Source of the DNA: Anoplolepis gracilipes
Taxonomy: Eukaryota; Arthropoda; Insecta; Hymenoptera; Formicidae
DNA length: 64,000 bases
Direction of reading: 5' to 3'
NCBI RefSeq assembly: GCF_047496725.1
Contig: NC_132983.1
Coordinates: forward strand, 5,867,501-5,931,500
The notes beneath the pieces were generated by a model that was not told the origin of the DNA, searched no databases, and worked only from the letters and a program-made list of their open reading frames with translations. Below are positions 23,201 to 37,039 of the stretch, piece after piece. Both the position numbers and the translations under genes were made by a program. Position 1 is the first letter of the stretch, and each line of letters begins with the position of its first letter.

Positions 23201-26200
23201 CAAAATAGTTTCTTTCTTATTTATAATCTCTTTTATACATATATAAAAGATTAATTAAAAAATTAATCATATCTCATATTTCATACTTTTAACGAACGAA
23301 ATTTATTTTATTCGTTTCATTTATATTATTAACTGTATATATATATATATTTTTTTAATACATCATGTTTTAAAAAATTGACATAAAAATCGATATAAGA
23401 TCGGTGTTAGATTAATAAAGAGCCGTGTTAAACACAGCGATAATATATCTGGTTATTATATACACAATATATCTCGAACGAGATACATATGTATATGTAA
23501 TAACATTATATAAATTGAAGAGAAGAAAAAAAATATATGTATATAAAATTTGAATTTTTCAATATCAATTTTCTTAAACATGCGGGTTACGAGAAAGACT
23601 TTTTTATCAAATAGGTTGAATTTGAAATTGAAAATTGACGAATGTAACCACGCCTTTTCAAATATTTTGCATAAACGTGCTTCTCTCAATAATTAATCAC
23701 TAATTACTCTTATCTCTAGTTAATGAGTACCGCAACACAGAGAGTGTTGCAGTACAATATCAAAAAATTTGGAAAATTTTTTTGGCCAAATTGTATCATC
23801 AGTACTGTTGATTTAAGTCAAGACCGTTGTCTTTATTTTGCAAAAAAAAAAAAAAAATAATAAAAACAGGAGCTTCTACTTGGGTTCAGCTGTTTATGCA
23901 ATCAAGTTATATGCGAAATCTTTTTTTCAGATATCTTTTTATACCTAATGCACTGCAATTTTATGCTCTTTTATATTTTACTTTTAGCATTTGTCTCAAA
24001 TGTTTCACATTGATATTTGTACTTTTTTTTTTTTTTTTATTATAATATAATTTAATTTTGTCCTTTTTCTTTTAATCTCAAAAATCTATCATTTTTTTCA
24101 TTCATATATTGCACAAGTATAGAGTTAAATCGAAAAGATTCTAAATAATTTATGAATTAATTCTTTCTTAACGTTACAAGATACATTTCTGAAACACTGC
24201 TTCACAGATTCTCGTTTAAAGAATACATATCTCTCTTTACGAGTTACTTTATCCTACGTGTGTCGCACGTTCTTATCTAACAGTTTAATCATACGTGCGA
24301 AGGTCAATGATGCAATGTAGTATTGAAAGGCTGAGATTGAACACGTCGCATAAATCCCGCGTCAATTGCGCACAGTGTGCGATAAAAATTCGATTTGTTG
24401 GAGGAAAAAAATGCTTTCGCACATGAGAAAATACTCATGATTCTTGAGTAATCGGTCTGCTTTCTAATTCTCGAAGCAAGAGCTTCATATTAAAGATGAT
24501 CTGGTTGTTCTGCTTATATCTGCATGATCAATTAAATTTCATCAAACTTGATGCATACTTATTTAGGGTGGGATTTTATATTCTTCTTTACGAGAGAGAG
24601 AGAGAGAGAGAGATGAAGTTAATTTGATCGCGTCACCGCAACGAAGAAGCCCCATTGACACGAAGAAACGATCGTGAGACTGCTTCTTCATATGGGCTTG
24701 TTGTGAAACACAGCAGCACGATGAATTCTCCTTGTTCTTGACTGCCTTGGACGGATCTCGAGTCGCGACAATCGAGCGTAGGACGTTATATGTATCTCGA
24801 GATACAAATGTAAGCGACGAAATCGTTTTAGCTTTAGATAATCCGAGATAGATATTTTATACAGAAACGTGCATCTCTCTCTTTCGTTTATATTTCATGC
24901 ATTTTTAATTTTCATTTATCTATTGTACAAAGAAAAATAAGCTTGAGCGTCGGGTATGTGTTTGGAAAAAATTCCAAACATTTATTAATTATTAATAATT
25001 AATAAATTATTAATTGTCAAATTAATGAATAATTATTAATTATTAATAATTTGTAATAATCTTTCTTAAAATAAATATTTTGAGAATATATATGTAACGA
25101 TTATGAAACGGTCATTCCTAAATTATTAACTTCGAGTCACTTCATTGAAACGGAGGATCGTGTTTAAAATGAAATTAGTTTTTTAGATTAGAAAATATGA
25201 AAACAAAAAACATATTTTTAATTAACATCACATACATGTCATACCTTTAAATTTCTTCACTAAATATAAAAAATTAATCGCAATAATTATGTGAAAATAT
25301 TGATTTCCAAAAGTATTAAAACTTTTTCGGTGGTAATTCTCTCTTTATATTATCGTTTTTTTATCGATGCAATTTTATTTGATAGATATTATTTCGTTAT
25401 GCATTTTATCAATTGGATTTTGTCGTTACGTAATATATGTGATGTATTACGGTAGTAGTTTTGACAATCGACACATCACAACGGTAAATTGAAAGAACTT
25501 TTTGAAAATATAATCAAACTAATTAAAAAGAAATGTTAATTAATGAGAAATGTCTATCAAACTGGCACAGCCACTTTAGCACAATCTAACAAAACTTGTA
25601 AACATAAATTTAGTGCTTTTTTGCTAATTTGTTGCTCAATTCTCGTTTCTTTTTATTCTCTCTCACACACACACACACACACACATGTACAATGGTGATT
25701 GATTATATTTTCAAAAATCTTTTTACTTTTGCGAGTATAATAATAAAAATATAATGTATATATTATATTTTTTATACAAATTAATGACTATTATTTTTTT
25801 TTTTAATTTGATTAAATTTATTTTTAAATATATGGAAGGAACGTTTAAATCGTTACCATATGGAATATCTTATGTGATATCGCTCACATAGTCTATTAAA
25901 TTAAAACTGCTGTAGGATAATTTTTCAAAGTTGTCATTCGCTTAGAATGGTTGATAGTAAGATTGATCGAATGATCTTTGTAATAGTTGATAGTAAAATT
26001 GATCGAATGATTCTTGTAATGGTTGATAGTAAGATTGATCGAATAGTCCAAATAACTTAACAATTATCAGCTAGAATGAGAATTTAACGATATAGTTATA
26101 CTGTTTAAGAAAAATTAATCATAAAATAAAAAATTAAAAAATTAAAAAATTTTAATATCAATAAAATCAATCTCGACATCTTATTTCGGAACAAGGAAAA

Positions 26201-27515
26201 TTACAATGAAACAAGCAATGGACGTTGCAATAATAAATATTATAAACATAACATTAATATTCAATAAAAGTGATACGCTTTTATTATTGATACGTCCTTG
26301 GTCTATTCCGCGCTTCTAAATTTGCATATTTTACGCAATGGCACATTTATCGGGTGTGATGTAAATTTTACGATTATAAGGAACAATATTTTTTTTTTTT
26401 TTTTTATTTTTCTAAATTTCTGCAGCATTATTCGCATATTTTTTTATTAATGGAAAATATTTATACATTTGAACGATATTTATACATTATGACGTACTGG
26501 AAATATACAGTTACGTAACGTAAGATACACTATACTATGTCATCGGTGAATAATATTCTAATACTCGTAAAAATCGCTAAAAGCATTTTTAAATGCGCCA
26601 GGGATTAAATAATATTACGTTTCATTCCACGAGCCGTAGGGCACAAATTATACATATCTTTGTTTGCACAGAGTATATCGCGACCTTCGTCTAGATCGTG
26701 TTTTATATTTTTAGCAAGATTAAGTACTGTTTGTTAAGTTTATTTCATTTCGCGAGTACAATAATATCATTTTTATACGTTTGTTTTTAATTTCGCCATT
26801 TTTTATCTACAAGAAAATCATTTATTTATGAGAAACTTGTTTGACAATCGCGACACAGCCCATTAAAAAAATGTATATAACATAAGTATTCATTTGCCTG
26901 TCCAAATTAATCGATGCCATCGATCTTCTCTCTTTGTTCTTTTATTAATTCGTCTTTCCTCATTATTTTTCCTTCGGCAGCTTCAGCTATTAAACTAATT
27001 ATTAAAGCGAAATAAATTTCTTTAATTTTAAAAATATCACTTGCAAAATTATAATAATGTTTCGGTAAAATTATTCGAAAAAAGTGTTGTTTTGACACAC
27101 TAAAAATATTCATGAAAAGCGAAATATATAATTATTGAAGTATATATTTTTTGAAAATCAGATTAATTAAAATCAAACCTCTCTTGTAGAATATATGTCG
27201 CATGGAAATAATAATTTTCAATCACTTGATAGTCTTTTCCTCCTTCCTCTCTATTTTTGTCTTGTCGTGTCTGACATTTCGAATGACTTGACCTTGTATC
27301 TCTTGCATTTTAACTTGCCTCTCTCTCCTTTCTTTCTTTCTTTTTTTTCTCGACTTTTACCTTTATTCACTTCTGTTATTTCTGTTCTTTCCCTTTGACT
27401 ACTTTTTCTGACCCCTTTCTTCGCCGGTCCGCTTCTTTTTCTGACTTTTTAAGAAATGTGCTTTTAAAAAGCACATGTCACTTGGTTTTCTTCATATTTC
27501 ATCCCTCTAGAGATA
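23201..27515. other. AT-rich intergenic DNA, no gene recognised
   Basis: Homopolymers, ATTAAT-type palindromic stretches (24975-25070), a (GA)n at 24593-24613, a (CA)n at 25665-25685 and a 36-bp tandem repeat at 25949-26048. Short frames are lysine/phenylalanine-rich translations of AT-rich sequence. Confidence 0.6.
25949..26048. repeat. 36-bp tandem repeat, about 2.8 copies
   Basis: The unit starts GGTTGATAGTAAGATTGATC and recurs at 25949, 25985 and 26021 with one or two changes per copy. Non-coding. Confidence 0.85.
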
Positions 27516-27517
27516 CT

Positions 27518-27726
27518 TGCTGGTTTACAGCAAAACGATTAAAAAAATTATTCATTATATCAGAATCACCTCCTCCTCCTCCTCCTCCTTCTCCTTTGCC
27601 GAATTTCTCTTTAATAAAGGCCCCATGCTATTAACTAAAATTGATTTATTAAGATATATGAATTCAAAATGTATATACTTAAAACAACGCCAAATTGAAA
27701 ATTTAAGTATTTTATATAAGTATTTT
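27518..27726 (+). repeat. Inverted duplicate, arm A (with CCT expansion)
   Basis: About 200 bp that recurs in reverse orientation at 28405-28592. Shared blocks include ATTCATTATATCAGAATCAC, TTGCCGAATTTCTC and AATTCAAAATGTATATACTT. This arm has a longer (TCC)n tract. Both arms translate to a similar peptide (PNFSLIKAPCY then RYMNSKCIYL, the second block in another frame). Confidence 0.8.
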
Positions 27727-28228
27727 AAATAATTAATATTTTAATTTATATAAAAATATTAATTAAAAATTAAATGTAACAATTAAAAAAATAATTGTTG
27801 CAAAGTTCCGCGAATAACAATAATCTTTTCATATATTTATGTGTAGTTTATTCGACATATTCTCTGGTGTTATGAATAATGGTATTTATATCAGAACCAT
27901 TTTGGGAGATTTATTCTATTATTTATCTAGTAATTGAATTTTATAGCCGATTTCTCCTCAGGAAACATTATTGATATCGCAATAAATCAACTTCATCATG
28001 GATATAAATAACAGCTTTTCCTAAGCTTTCTGTAATTCCATGGGGTTTCTTTTTTTAAGCATTAAAGATTTCAGTTAAGGTATATGCATTCCCTTTTAGA
28101 GCATGCACGTAATGCATGATCCGTGTAACTCATAAGCGCTATAAATGTCATCGTTACAAGTATATTCATATCCATGTTCTATTAATAGATAATTGATAAT
28201 GAAATGGTATTATGAAATATATTTTGTT

Positions 28229-28603
28229 TTAATACGAAACTACTAACTCCTCAAAGTATTTATCTAATTGCAATAGTTGAATATCTATCGGTTGGTATTT
28301 AATTACTCTTATTAATTTATCAATATTCCTTGCGTATCCTATTGTGATTGTCTGCTCCTGTAATCCTCTCAATATTTCTACTTCCATTACATCATATTGT
28401 TGCCTCTTAAAATACTTAAATAAATTTTCAATTTGGCGTTGGTTCAAGTATATACATTTTGAATTCATATACCTTAATAAATCAATCTTAATTAATAACA
28501 TGGGGCCTTTATTAAAGAGAAATTCGGCAAAGGAGGGGGAGGAGGTGATTCTGATATAATGAATAATTTTTTTAATCGTCTTGTGAACCAGCAATATATA
28601 CAT
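28229..28603 (-). other. Unrecognised reading frame overlapping inverted duplicate arm B
   Basis: A 124-codon frame on the minus strand whose first part lies in the duplicated arm (28405-28592). Its second part (EVEILRGLQEQTITIGYA, IKYQPIDIQLLQLDKYFEEL) looks more protein-like than neighbouring frames. I do not recognise a family. It could be a degenerate gene or transposon fragment, or chance. No intron or promoter support was seen. Confidence 0.3.
28405..28592 (-). repeat. Inverted duplicate, arm B
   Basis: Reverse-complement copy of 27518-27726, separated from it by about 680 bp. The (TCC)n tract is shorter and there are scattered substitutions. Confidence 0.8.
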
Positions 28604-29611
28604 ATAATTGTAAATATAGAAATCATATTTAATGTGCTAAAAGATTCTGACAAAAGAAATAATAAAATGGTAATACATGTGAGAAATATTATTTTATATC
28701 GTATCATTTTTTTTCTTTTTTTTTTTTTGCAAAGGTTGTATTGCATTCTTAAACGATCGTGTCAGCTGATCTGATTTCTCTGAAAAAATCAACGGAAAAT
28801 TGAAGCTATAATACTAGGAACGACATTAGCCACGCTAAAAATTCGTTATACGTTAAGTGCGATTTAACTAATCATGAGAAAATGAAACGTAGTTCGTTAT
28901 ACTTCTCTGTGGCAGGGAATGGTAGTAATGCCAAGATTGCACGTGATACTTCTGGGCTATTCAGGGACTATAATCATCTTTGCTCGTTCGCTCAACGCGT
29001 GAATTGTTCAGGCACCAGAATGCTGCATCGCCAAGATTAAATCCGAGTTAGCTAGGTGTCCTAATTAGATTTCAAATAAATTGCACCATCAAAGCGCAAA
29101 TGAGACGGCAAGAATTTTGAAAAATACTCTTTGTAAGAGTAAATCATTTTATTTTTAAAATGTTGCAAAAACCTACAGGAAATGATAATAATTCGTTCTA
29201 TTTCAGAAAGTTCTTTTTTTTTTTTTTTTTTTTTTTTAATTGTGTAATTATCAAGGACATGACAAATATATATATATATATATGATATAAAAGAGAATTC
29301 GTTTCTCTTAACAATTATTTATTGCTTCCCGATCTGAATTAACTTGATTAATTTTTTCTTTAAATTTCTACACCGAACGCTACATTTTTGACTAAACATT
29401 TTTTTTAACGTCAAACCTCACGTCGTGATAAACGGCTCGGATCCGTTGCTATAGAGATAACGTCCCTGCTGATTCCCACGCTTATTTATTCGAGACGACG
29501 CGAAAGGTACTTCGGGTCTTTGTAGTTCCGTACGTGGAGATGGAGCCTTCGTTCTCGAGAAGCAGGAGGGGGAGGAGAATCAAACCGTACAGCATGCGTA
29601 CCGCGCACTCA

Positions 29612-29654
<43 letters not shown>

Positions 29655-30530
29655 CCTTTCGTGGAACTTGAACATTCCGCCCGAGGAGTAGCGTGGAAGT
29701 TGCTGCTCCTGCCATGTAAAAAATAGGTGCACGCCGAAAGTTTCTCCCACCTTTTTCATCTTCCTTCTCGCCGTCGTCGACATGCGTATTCCGCTGTTAC
29801 GTGGGAGTTACGTCGTGCCACACACACACACACACATATACAACTTGAAAAATTAAAATTAAATCCAACTACTCCGTTGTTACGATTTATCAATAATTAT
29901 CCATCAACAATTGAGCTTATCGTAATTTTCGGATATGTATCGCTTACTCATCTTCAATATTATACAATACGTTGCCAAGCTAATTCTGTTTACATTCCTT
30001 GATAGTCTGTCTTTGCCATATTCTTACAATCATTCTAATGAAATTTAGGAATTTCTGTTATTATTATTTTATGATTAAAATTATCGCAACTATTTTTTCT
30101 CTATTTGGTCAGACGATATTAAAAAACACTATGACATTTTTATTTCAAGTTTGGCATATTATAATATGTAGTTTATATAATATCTAAAAAGATGAGGAAT
30201 ATATTTTATATTTTGTAGAGGGATTTTATACAAGGTGTATAAGGATCCTGGGAGACGGTCAAATATTTTGGAAATTTATCCTTGAAGAAAATGATTGATA
30301 TAAAAGTTGTAGAATATATATAGATAAAAACTTTTCTCAAATTTTTTTTCCCTCAATAAAATGTTTTAAACAGATGAATGGAAACTTGGGAGAAAAAGAA
30401 ATTTCACTCTGATAGAAATAATGACAACTGTCAAGACCACGTGCTTCCTAGAAAAGAATATCGCGCACGATTTGAATTCACATGTATACCTACGTCTATT
30501 TTTCCGTATCTCTTCCGAATAAGTTTTTGA
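28604..30530. other. Intergenic DNA with a GC-richer patch at 29.4-29.8 kb
   Basis: Mostly AT-rich. 29420-29820 is CpG-richer, with a (CT)n run at 29614-29651 and a (CA)n at 29818-29835. No conserved frame or RNA gene was recognised. A poly(T) run lies at 29214-29238. Confidence 0.5.
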
Positions 30531-30688
30531 ACCTTTCGTGGTAATTGTGAGAATTTTTGAGCGGGCCTGTACCGGAATGTACAGGCGGCCGGTATTTAGA
30601 AGCAGCGGGCTCGAAGGGCCGACAGCGGCGGCGGCGGCGACGAGCGCGTCTGCCCGCGAGCCGGGCCTCGAAAACCTGAATTTCAACT

Positions 30689-30752
30689 ACCTACCTACCT
30701 ACCTACCACCTACCTACCTACCTACCTACCTACCTACCTACCTACCTACCTA
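30689..30752. repeat. (CTAC)n tetranucleotide microsatellite
   Basis: About 16 CTAC units with one slip near 30708. It directly follows a GC-rich patch (30560-30680) that has a GGC run. Confidence 0.95.
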
Positions 30753-31055
30753 GACCCGACGGCCTCCGGAACCGCCAAAAACCTGGCATGTGAAACGGTC
30801 TCTTCCACGATATTAGAGCGATTGCGAAAAGTATTCGGTTGGGTGAAATTCGCGCGATTCTTCTTGCACAAACAAATATCTAATTAATTGAACAATGACA
30901 TACACAGAGCAGCTAAATTTCGTCGATGCAATTGCATTAATTATAGTAATCGTCCAGTCGACTATTTATTACATTAATAATGTAATTTCGTTGGTCAACT
31001 GGGAATATTTGTTTAAATATATATATTTTATTCTCTCAAGCGTCAATATTTTTAG

Positions 31056-32100
31056 ACAATTAACGACAGTGAAAATATCATTTGAGACCCTCTACGAATT
31101 CGATAATGCACATTTAACATTTGTAAAGTGTCGACTTTTTTTTATGAAATTAAATTAACAACTTAAATATAGTTTACAGTTTTATCTTGGCAATTATTTT
31201 CATATCGTTGTGTTTATTTTCGCGATGCAAAATTCCAAAACTTTTGCAACTTTTGCTACATGTGATCAGCCTTGAATAAAAACGACAAACTAAATACAAT
31301 GTAATAAGTAATAATGAAATAGACAATTAGGAACCTACGCGAATCAAAAACGTGAAATAAAGATTTTCAATTCAATTAAAAGATTTATTTAATTAATTTA
31401 TATAGTCGGTCCTTATTTGATACTGTGAAACGAGATATTAACAATTTTGGATCTTCATATTCTTCATATACAGTCAAATTTTGGAATTGAATTATATATG
31501 ATAATACCACCACCACCGCCACAATTAAAATTAATTTTGTTTCTAGATTTAGATACTTTATGGATTCCCCTTAGGGTTGCAATTAACGACAGTGAAAATA
31601 TCATTTGAAACCCTCTACAAATTCGATACTAACATTTCAACTGTTAATGAAATGCTCTAAAAATTTAAAACTCTAGCTGTCCTTAGGATGTTTCACTCGA
31701 ATTTTGTAAATCTAATTTTTATGAAAATATTTCGATAGTTTATATTGATCAGTTGATTAAATAATCTTTAATACAAATGAAATGCCGTATTATCAGAGAC
31801 ATTTATTTGTCCGATCTTTCAAAAATCAGTTTGATACCTGATCTTGAACCTCCTATATAGAGATCAGAAATTATACCGATAATAAAACCCTCGTTAAGCT
31901 AGCATCCCCACCACAAAAAATTAAAATCAAATAATATATATCAAAATTAATAAAAGTCCGCGTTACAATCTTCCGAAATGCCGCATTATATATGATGTCG
32001 AAATTGTTTAGCTTGACTTGATCTTATATAACATTCCTCACATAAATGTGTTCTTGAATATGTTCTTTCATTTATAGTATGTCATGTTGGTGCATCTTTA
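31056..32100. repeat. Dispersed repeat fragments (family shared with 32.87-32.95 and 37.0-37.5 kb)
   Basis: CAATTAACGACAGTGAAAAT occurs at about 31058 and again at 31580, each with about 60 bp of similar sequence after it. The 31700-32090 part (AAATGAAATGCCGTATTAT; then ATTATATATGATGTCGAAAT) matches 37180-37280. These look like decayed copies of one interspersed repeat. No coding sequence was recognised. Confidence 0.65.
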
Positions 32101-32590
32101 AAATTTTAATATTTTCAAAATTTGTTTGCATAATCTTTGAGCAATTAATTAGCCACAAATTCTAGTCTATTCGTTTTTTTTTTTTTTTTTATTTATTTGC
32201 GACTCGCTATACAATGTACAAGTGTCCACAGAAGATTGTGAATCGAAAAATGAGAAAACTTTTAATAATAAATATACTACAAACGGAGAATTGAGAAACA
32301 AAGAATATAATATAAGTGTTTTTCGGAGGTGGGGTTGCTGGCATAATGGCAAGCCAGCACCCCCATTTTTAACATTATTTTCCTGCGAATGTGTAGAAGC
32401 AATAAATTCGCTCTTAGAGCAATAAATTAGCACTTAATTTTGCAATATATCCAAACTCGATTTTTCATGGTGAGGGTGCCAGATTAATAGAGGTTAAATA
32501 GAGAAAGAACTATGCAATATTTGCACTAGCGGATCCCGAACGTCAGTAAAGGGGAGGCGGGGGGGAGGGGGATTAACAAAATTGTTTGAT

Positions 32591-32830
32591 AATTTTTTAT
32601 CAAAATGGATTTTTTCTCTTTCAGGGGGGAGAGATTTAACAAAATTATTTGATTTAATACGCTTTATTTTTAAAGTGTAATCATTTTTTATCAAAATGGA
32701 TTTTTTCTCTTTCAGGGGGGAGAGATTTAACAAAATTATTTGATTTAATACGCTTTATTTTTAAAGTGTAATCATTTTTTATCAAAATTGATTTTTTCTC
32801 TTTCAGGGGGGAGAGGTTTAATCCCAAAAC
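32591..32830. repeat. 91-bp tandem repeat, about 2.6 copies
   Basis: The unit contains TTTTTTCTCTTTCAGGGGGG and GATTTAATACGCTTTATTTT. The word CAAAATGGAT or its variant recurs at 32601, 32692 and 32783, which sets the period at 91. Each unit carries a pyrimidine tract plus CAG that mimics a splice acceptor. Confidence 0.9.
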
Positions 32831-33199
32831 ACCCGCCAGTGAATATTTGTATATGTTTTTTTATCTACCGCAGATTTGTATTGCAACGAGACATTTTGTA
32901 GTCGCCATTCCGCGTTATTTCGACAGGTTTATAATCTGAATTTTCTAAAAGATGTAAAAACTAAATTTTCTAAAAAAAAAAAAAAACAAGACATTTTCAT
33001 TTTTCGTTGTGCGAATTATTTTCGTGGTTTCACATCGACGTAATGATCAACTAGCAAAAGTCGATCGCGGCGCGAGACTCATGTTTATTATGTGTTCAAT
33101 CAAATGCCGAGGGTGATCAGTTGATTATGTCGACGTGTTAAAAGAAGGCCCTACATTTATTAATTCTCGATTCGCACGCACTCTGCTCGCTTGCTTCTT

Positions 33200-33893
33200 T
33201 TTTTAATCAAATAATTGTTCGCACCCTTTGGCCGCCGTCATAAACATAGAAGCGCCGTAGGAAGTGACGAAACAAACGGGCGGGCGATTCATCCAACTGA
33301 CCGCCTATTCACAAACCAAGCTTATAAATGACGGAACAAAATTATTCTCACCGCTTCTCGCGATTTTACCCCTCGAGAAGCTCGCGCTTTACGTTTTACA
33401 ACGGATCGCTATGTGTGTCCGGTTTTAAAACGTGCCGCATGACACACAAGGGTGGTGTATCCACTTGTATACGGAGCAACATGACGGAGGGAAGAGGTCG
33501 GCGAAGAGGCGTGGAGGGGGGGGGAAGGGAGCAGGGGAGAACACGCACGAACATTGCATACATTCCCGATGGCAGGTGGGGGAATTCGGACCGTAGTAGC
33601 ACCGACGAAAACCGAGACCAGCCGAAGCCCGTCGGCGAAAGACAGAGGAAGAGAGCAATAATAGGGGAAAAAGAGAGAAAGGGAGACAGAACATCTGTAG
33701 TCGTCGCCATCGGATGGTGAGCGGGAGAATACCGTAGGGGCCGAGAAAAGAAGAGAGAGAGAGAGAGAGAGAAGCAGGCAAAGGACCTTCACATGGGTCT
33801 CTTCTCTTCTCTCGCTACCCTAGGTTAGGTGCTATTGTAATCGATTGGAGATGCGGGACTTCCCCTGATCCTTCTCTGTCTTTCTCTTTTCCC

Positions 33894-33939
<46 letters not shown>

Positions 33940-34255
33940 TCTTTCTTCTTCGACCCTTGCCTGACTATACAGACTCGTTACTCATTGTCTGGCAACCCCT
34001 TTGCGCCGAGTACGAAGGCATGTGCACCGACACACCATCGCGTGCACATGATCAACGCGACACAGGCGCATGGGCACGCACACAAGTATGCACGCACAAT
34101 AGGTGGACGGACGGGGCATTGGGCGCGGGATATAGTTGGGTTTGTTGGCCGCGGGGTTAAATGCGAGAGACACCTTGTGCTCGCGACGTTTCTTTGACCG
34201 GGACCACCCGCCCGACCCATCACAAAGTGTCGTGTCCGGTAAGATATCCGTGCTT

Positions 34256-34290
<35 letters not shown>

Positions 34291-34350
34291 GTCGTTTGGT
34301 AGAGGTTGTCGTGTTCTCCGTTTCGCGAAATTTTGTTAAATGATTTCCTC
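33200..34350. promoter_or_regulatory. GC-rich island in gene-poor region
   Basis: CpG-rich block with (GA)n at 33752-33772 and (CT)n at 33894-33934 and 34255-34282. Frames stay open on both strands, which reflects base composition; none has a known motif. It may be an unannotated promoter or first exon of a non-coding or distant gene. Confidence 0.35.
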
Positions 34351-37000
34351 TGGAAAGGGATTAAAAACGCTGTATTCTCTTGTTACAAACACTCTTTGGT
34401 AGCTAACAAAAATGGAATCTTAAGACACTTATATAAATTTGAAATAAGATTGCTTTCACAATCGCCGAGAGAATGATTGCTCTATGTCTGTCGTAATAGA
34501 CTGCGACAGGTTTTTTTCCCACTGCTTGGGTAATAAAAACAGTTATCAATATTTAAATCAACGCGAGTGAAGGATAAATAAGAACCAGACGCATATATAC
34601 ATTGATAATATGAACATATATAATATACATATTGATTTTAAATACAAAAAAAAACATCAATATAAATGGCAAACGTTTAAATTCATCTTCAGCGAAATTA
34701 ATGATAAATATGATGCACATTAGTAAATAAAAATTATATGTCAAAGTTCATGGCGGCAATTATGTGTATTTGCATATATTTTTTCTATTTATATTCTATA
34801 TAAACATAATCTATATAAGCATAAAACAATTAATATTAATAAATATAAAATAATTTCTGTAATAAAAATTAAATATTCTTTAGAAGCGTTTTTGCTAATC
34901 TGTTTACAAAATAAATTATTCCTTTTAAAGTAGCAAACGAACTGTACGCAAAATTTGTTTATTGGAATGTAAACTTTACGGGATAGAATATTTCTTTAAA
35001 AAGGACAAGGTACAAATGTAGGATTAAAAGATATTTTTATACTGACTGTAGAAATAAATTTAATTTTTGCAACTTAATTTTAAGAATCACGAATTTGTAA
35101 AATTTTTTTAGCAAAAATTTTCATTTTTTTTGAAAAATAATATTTTAACAATATTACAATTTTTTATTGCATGAAATTTGAATTATTTTTTTTATCTTGC
35201 TTATAAGGCCTTGATTAGAATCTTATTTTTTTTTTTTTTTTTTTTTTTTGTTTCTTAACTCTCGCTCACTAAAAGAAAATGCATATGATTTTATGCGCAT
35301 TGTTTTACTGTATCTTTCTTATATAATTATCGTTGTTTAACGCGATTATTATTCAATTTCTTCAATTTCATAATTTTCTTGTTGCATTTAGCATATGTTC
35401 AATTTTCTTTTTTGTTTCAATTTCATTAGTTGTAATAGGACTTTGTTAAAAATCTAATTACTCCATATCCATTGCATTATAATATTATAAAATAAAATTC
35501 TTCTGTTCTGAATGTATAGCATTTCTTTCATTTCGCATTCAGCGATCGAGAGAGAACCGAGTCACATCGAATAAAATATTGTGCATGTATAAACTTATAC
35601 CTTTGCGTGTAGGATTATCCTACAATATATTCAAAGCTGATTAGAATCAATGGAGGACACTTCTCTTGTTAGATATGAAATTGATTAGAATTTTTCTTTT
35701 CTTGCTACAATTTCTCTGGCCTGTTCCTTTCTTTCATTTCTGTATTTAAATCCATAATCTACATTGAAAATATTTAAATTCTTTATATGAAATTGTTATA
35801 ATTGTACTAAATAAAAATTTCTAAATTTATTCAGCTACATTTCTAATAACTATACTAATATACGCAGTCACACAAACACACGTCCTCTCATACGCATGCC
35901 ATGTAACCAAGTCCAATTTATTCATCTACGTGTATTATATCTACATGTTTTTATGATATAATCAGAATTTTCATACGGTTGGCGTATATTCCCTGTCAAT
36001 TTAATCTACACAATTCATTGTAAGGCTATTTCATTTAAATTCGCTGAATTCAATCCGATCAATTATTAATTTTATTTATACGAAATATTAATTTTATTTT
36101 ACCCATTTATTTGGTTGTGTTTTTATATTTGTAATATATACTATATACAGGTCATGATACTGATTATTTCACCTTATTGAACGTACTTTTACATAATATA
36201 ATTACACAAAACGCGTTGTAACATCAAAAATTGCGCACAGTATTTGTGTCTAAATAAAAACAATAATTAGTTTTTTGTTATTAATTTAATTCGAGTGAAA
36301 GAATCAAATACGTCACAAACAGTGTGCATCATTCTCATATTTTTTATAAAAGTTTATCTTGTATTTTGACAACATTTCCCGTAATGTAAAGAATATTTAT
36401 TACAAATATAAGTAATAAATATATTTTAATTATTTAGATAAAAATCTTACTTTTATTTTACGAACAATTCTTATATTTTATATATTACTTGCAATTATGA
36501 TGATATTTCTAAAAAAATTCATAGAAAAATATTCTTGCACTAGGAATAACGTATTACAGCAGCTGCACCACATATGGAACAGCATAGTATTTCTTGTATA
36601 TCTTTTTTCGAGAAACGAAAATCTACTGGATTTTCAAACTGTGGTGACTTTGTACAAAATAATTGTTTTAATATGTTGAAAAATTTTAAAAAAAAAAAAA
36701 AAAAAAAAAAAAGATAATACAAAAGAGAAAAAAGCACCAAAATTAAAAATGAGAAATTAATACAAAAAATTAAAAATTTATACAAAAATTAAAGATCAAT
36801 AAGTAAAAAAATAAAATTTTAATTTAACTTAACACTATTAAACAACATGTTAAAATTAATGTATTTTTTAAATATATTTACGTTGCAGTTATTTATGTAA
36901 TTAAATTAAATTAAATTTAATATTTGTTGGTTTAATATGTACTTTGAAATTTAAGTTTTAATTAAAATTTTATTTTTGCTGGCCGTTAGACCTTGACATA
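34351..37000. other. AT-rich intergenic DNA, nothing recognised
   Basis: Poly(T) at 35226-35250 and poly(A) at 36688-36711. No conserved frame, RNA gene or bounded mobile element was seen. Confidence 0.6.
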
Positions 37001-37039
37001 TCTTTAGTTGTCCCTTAAGCCGTTTCACACACATTCAAA

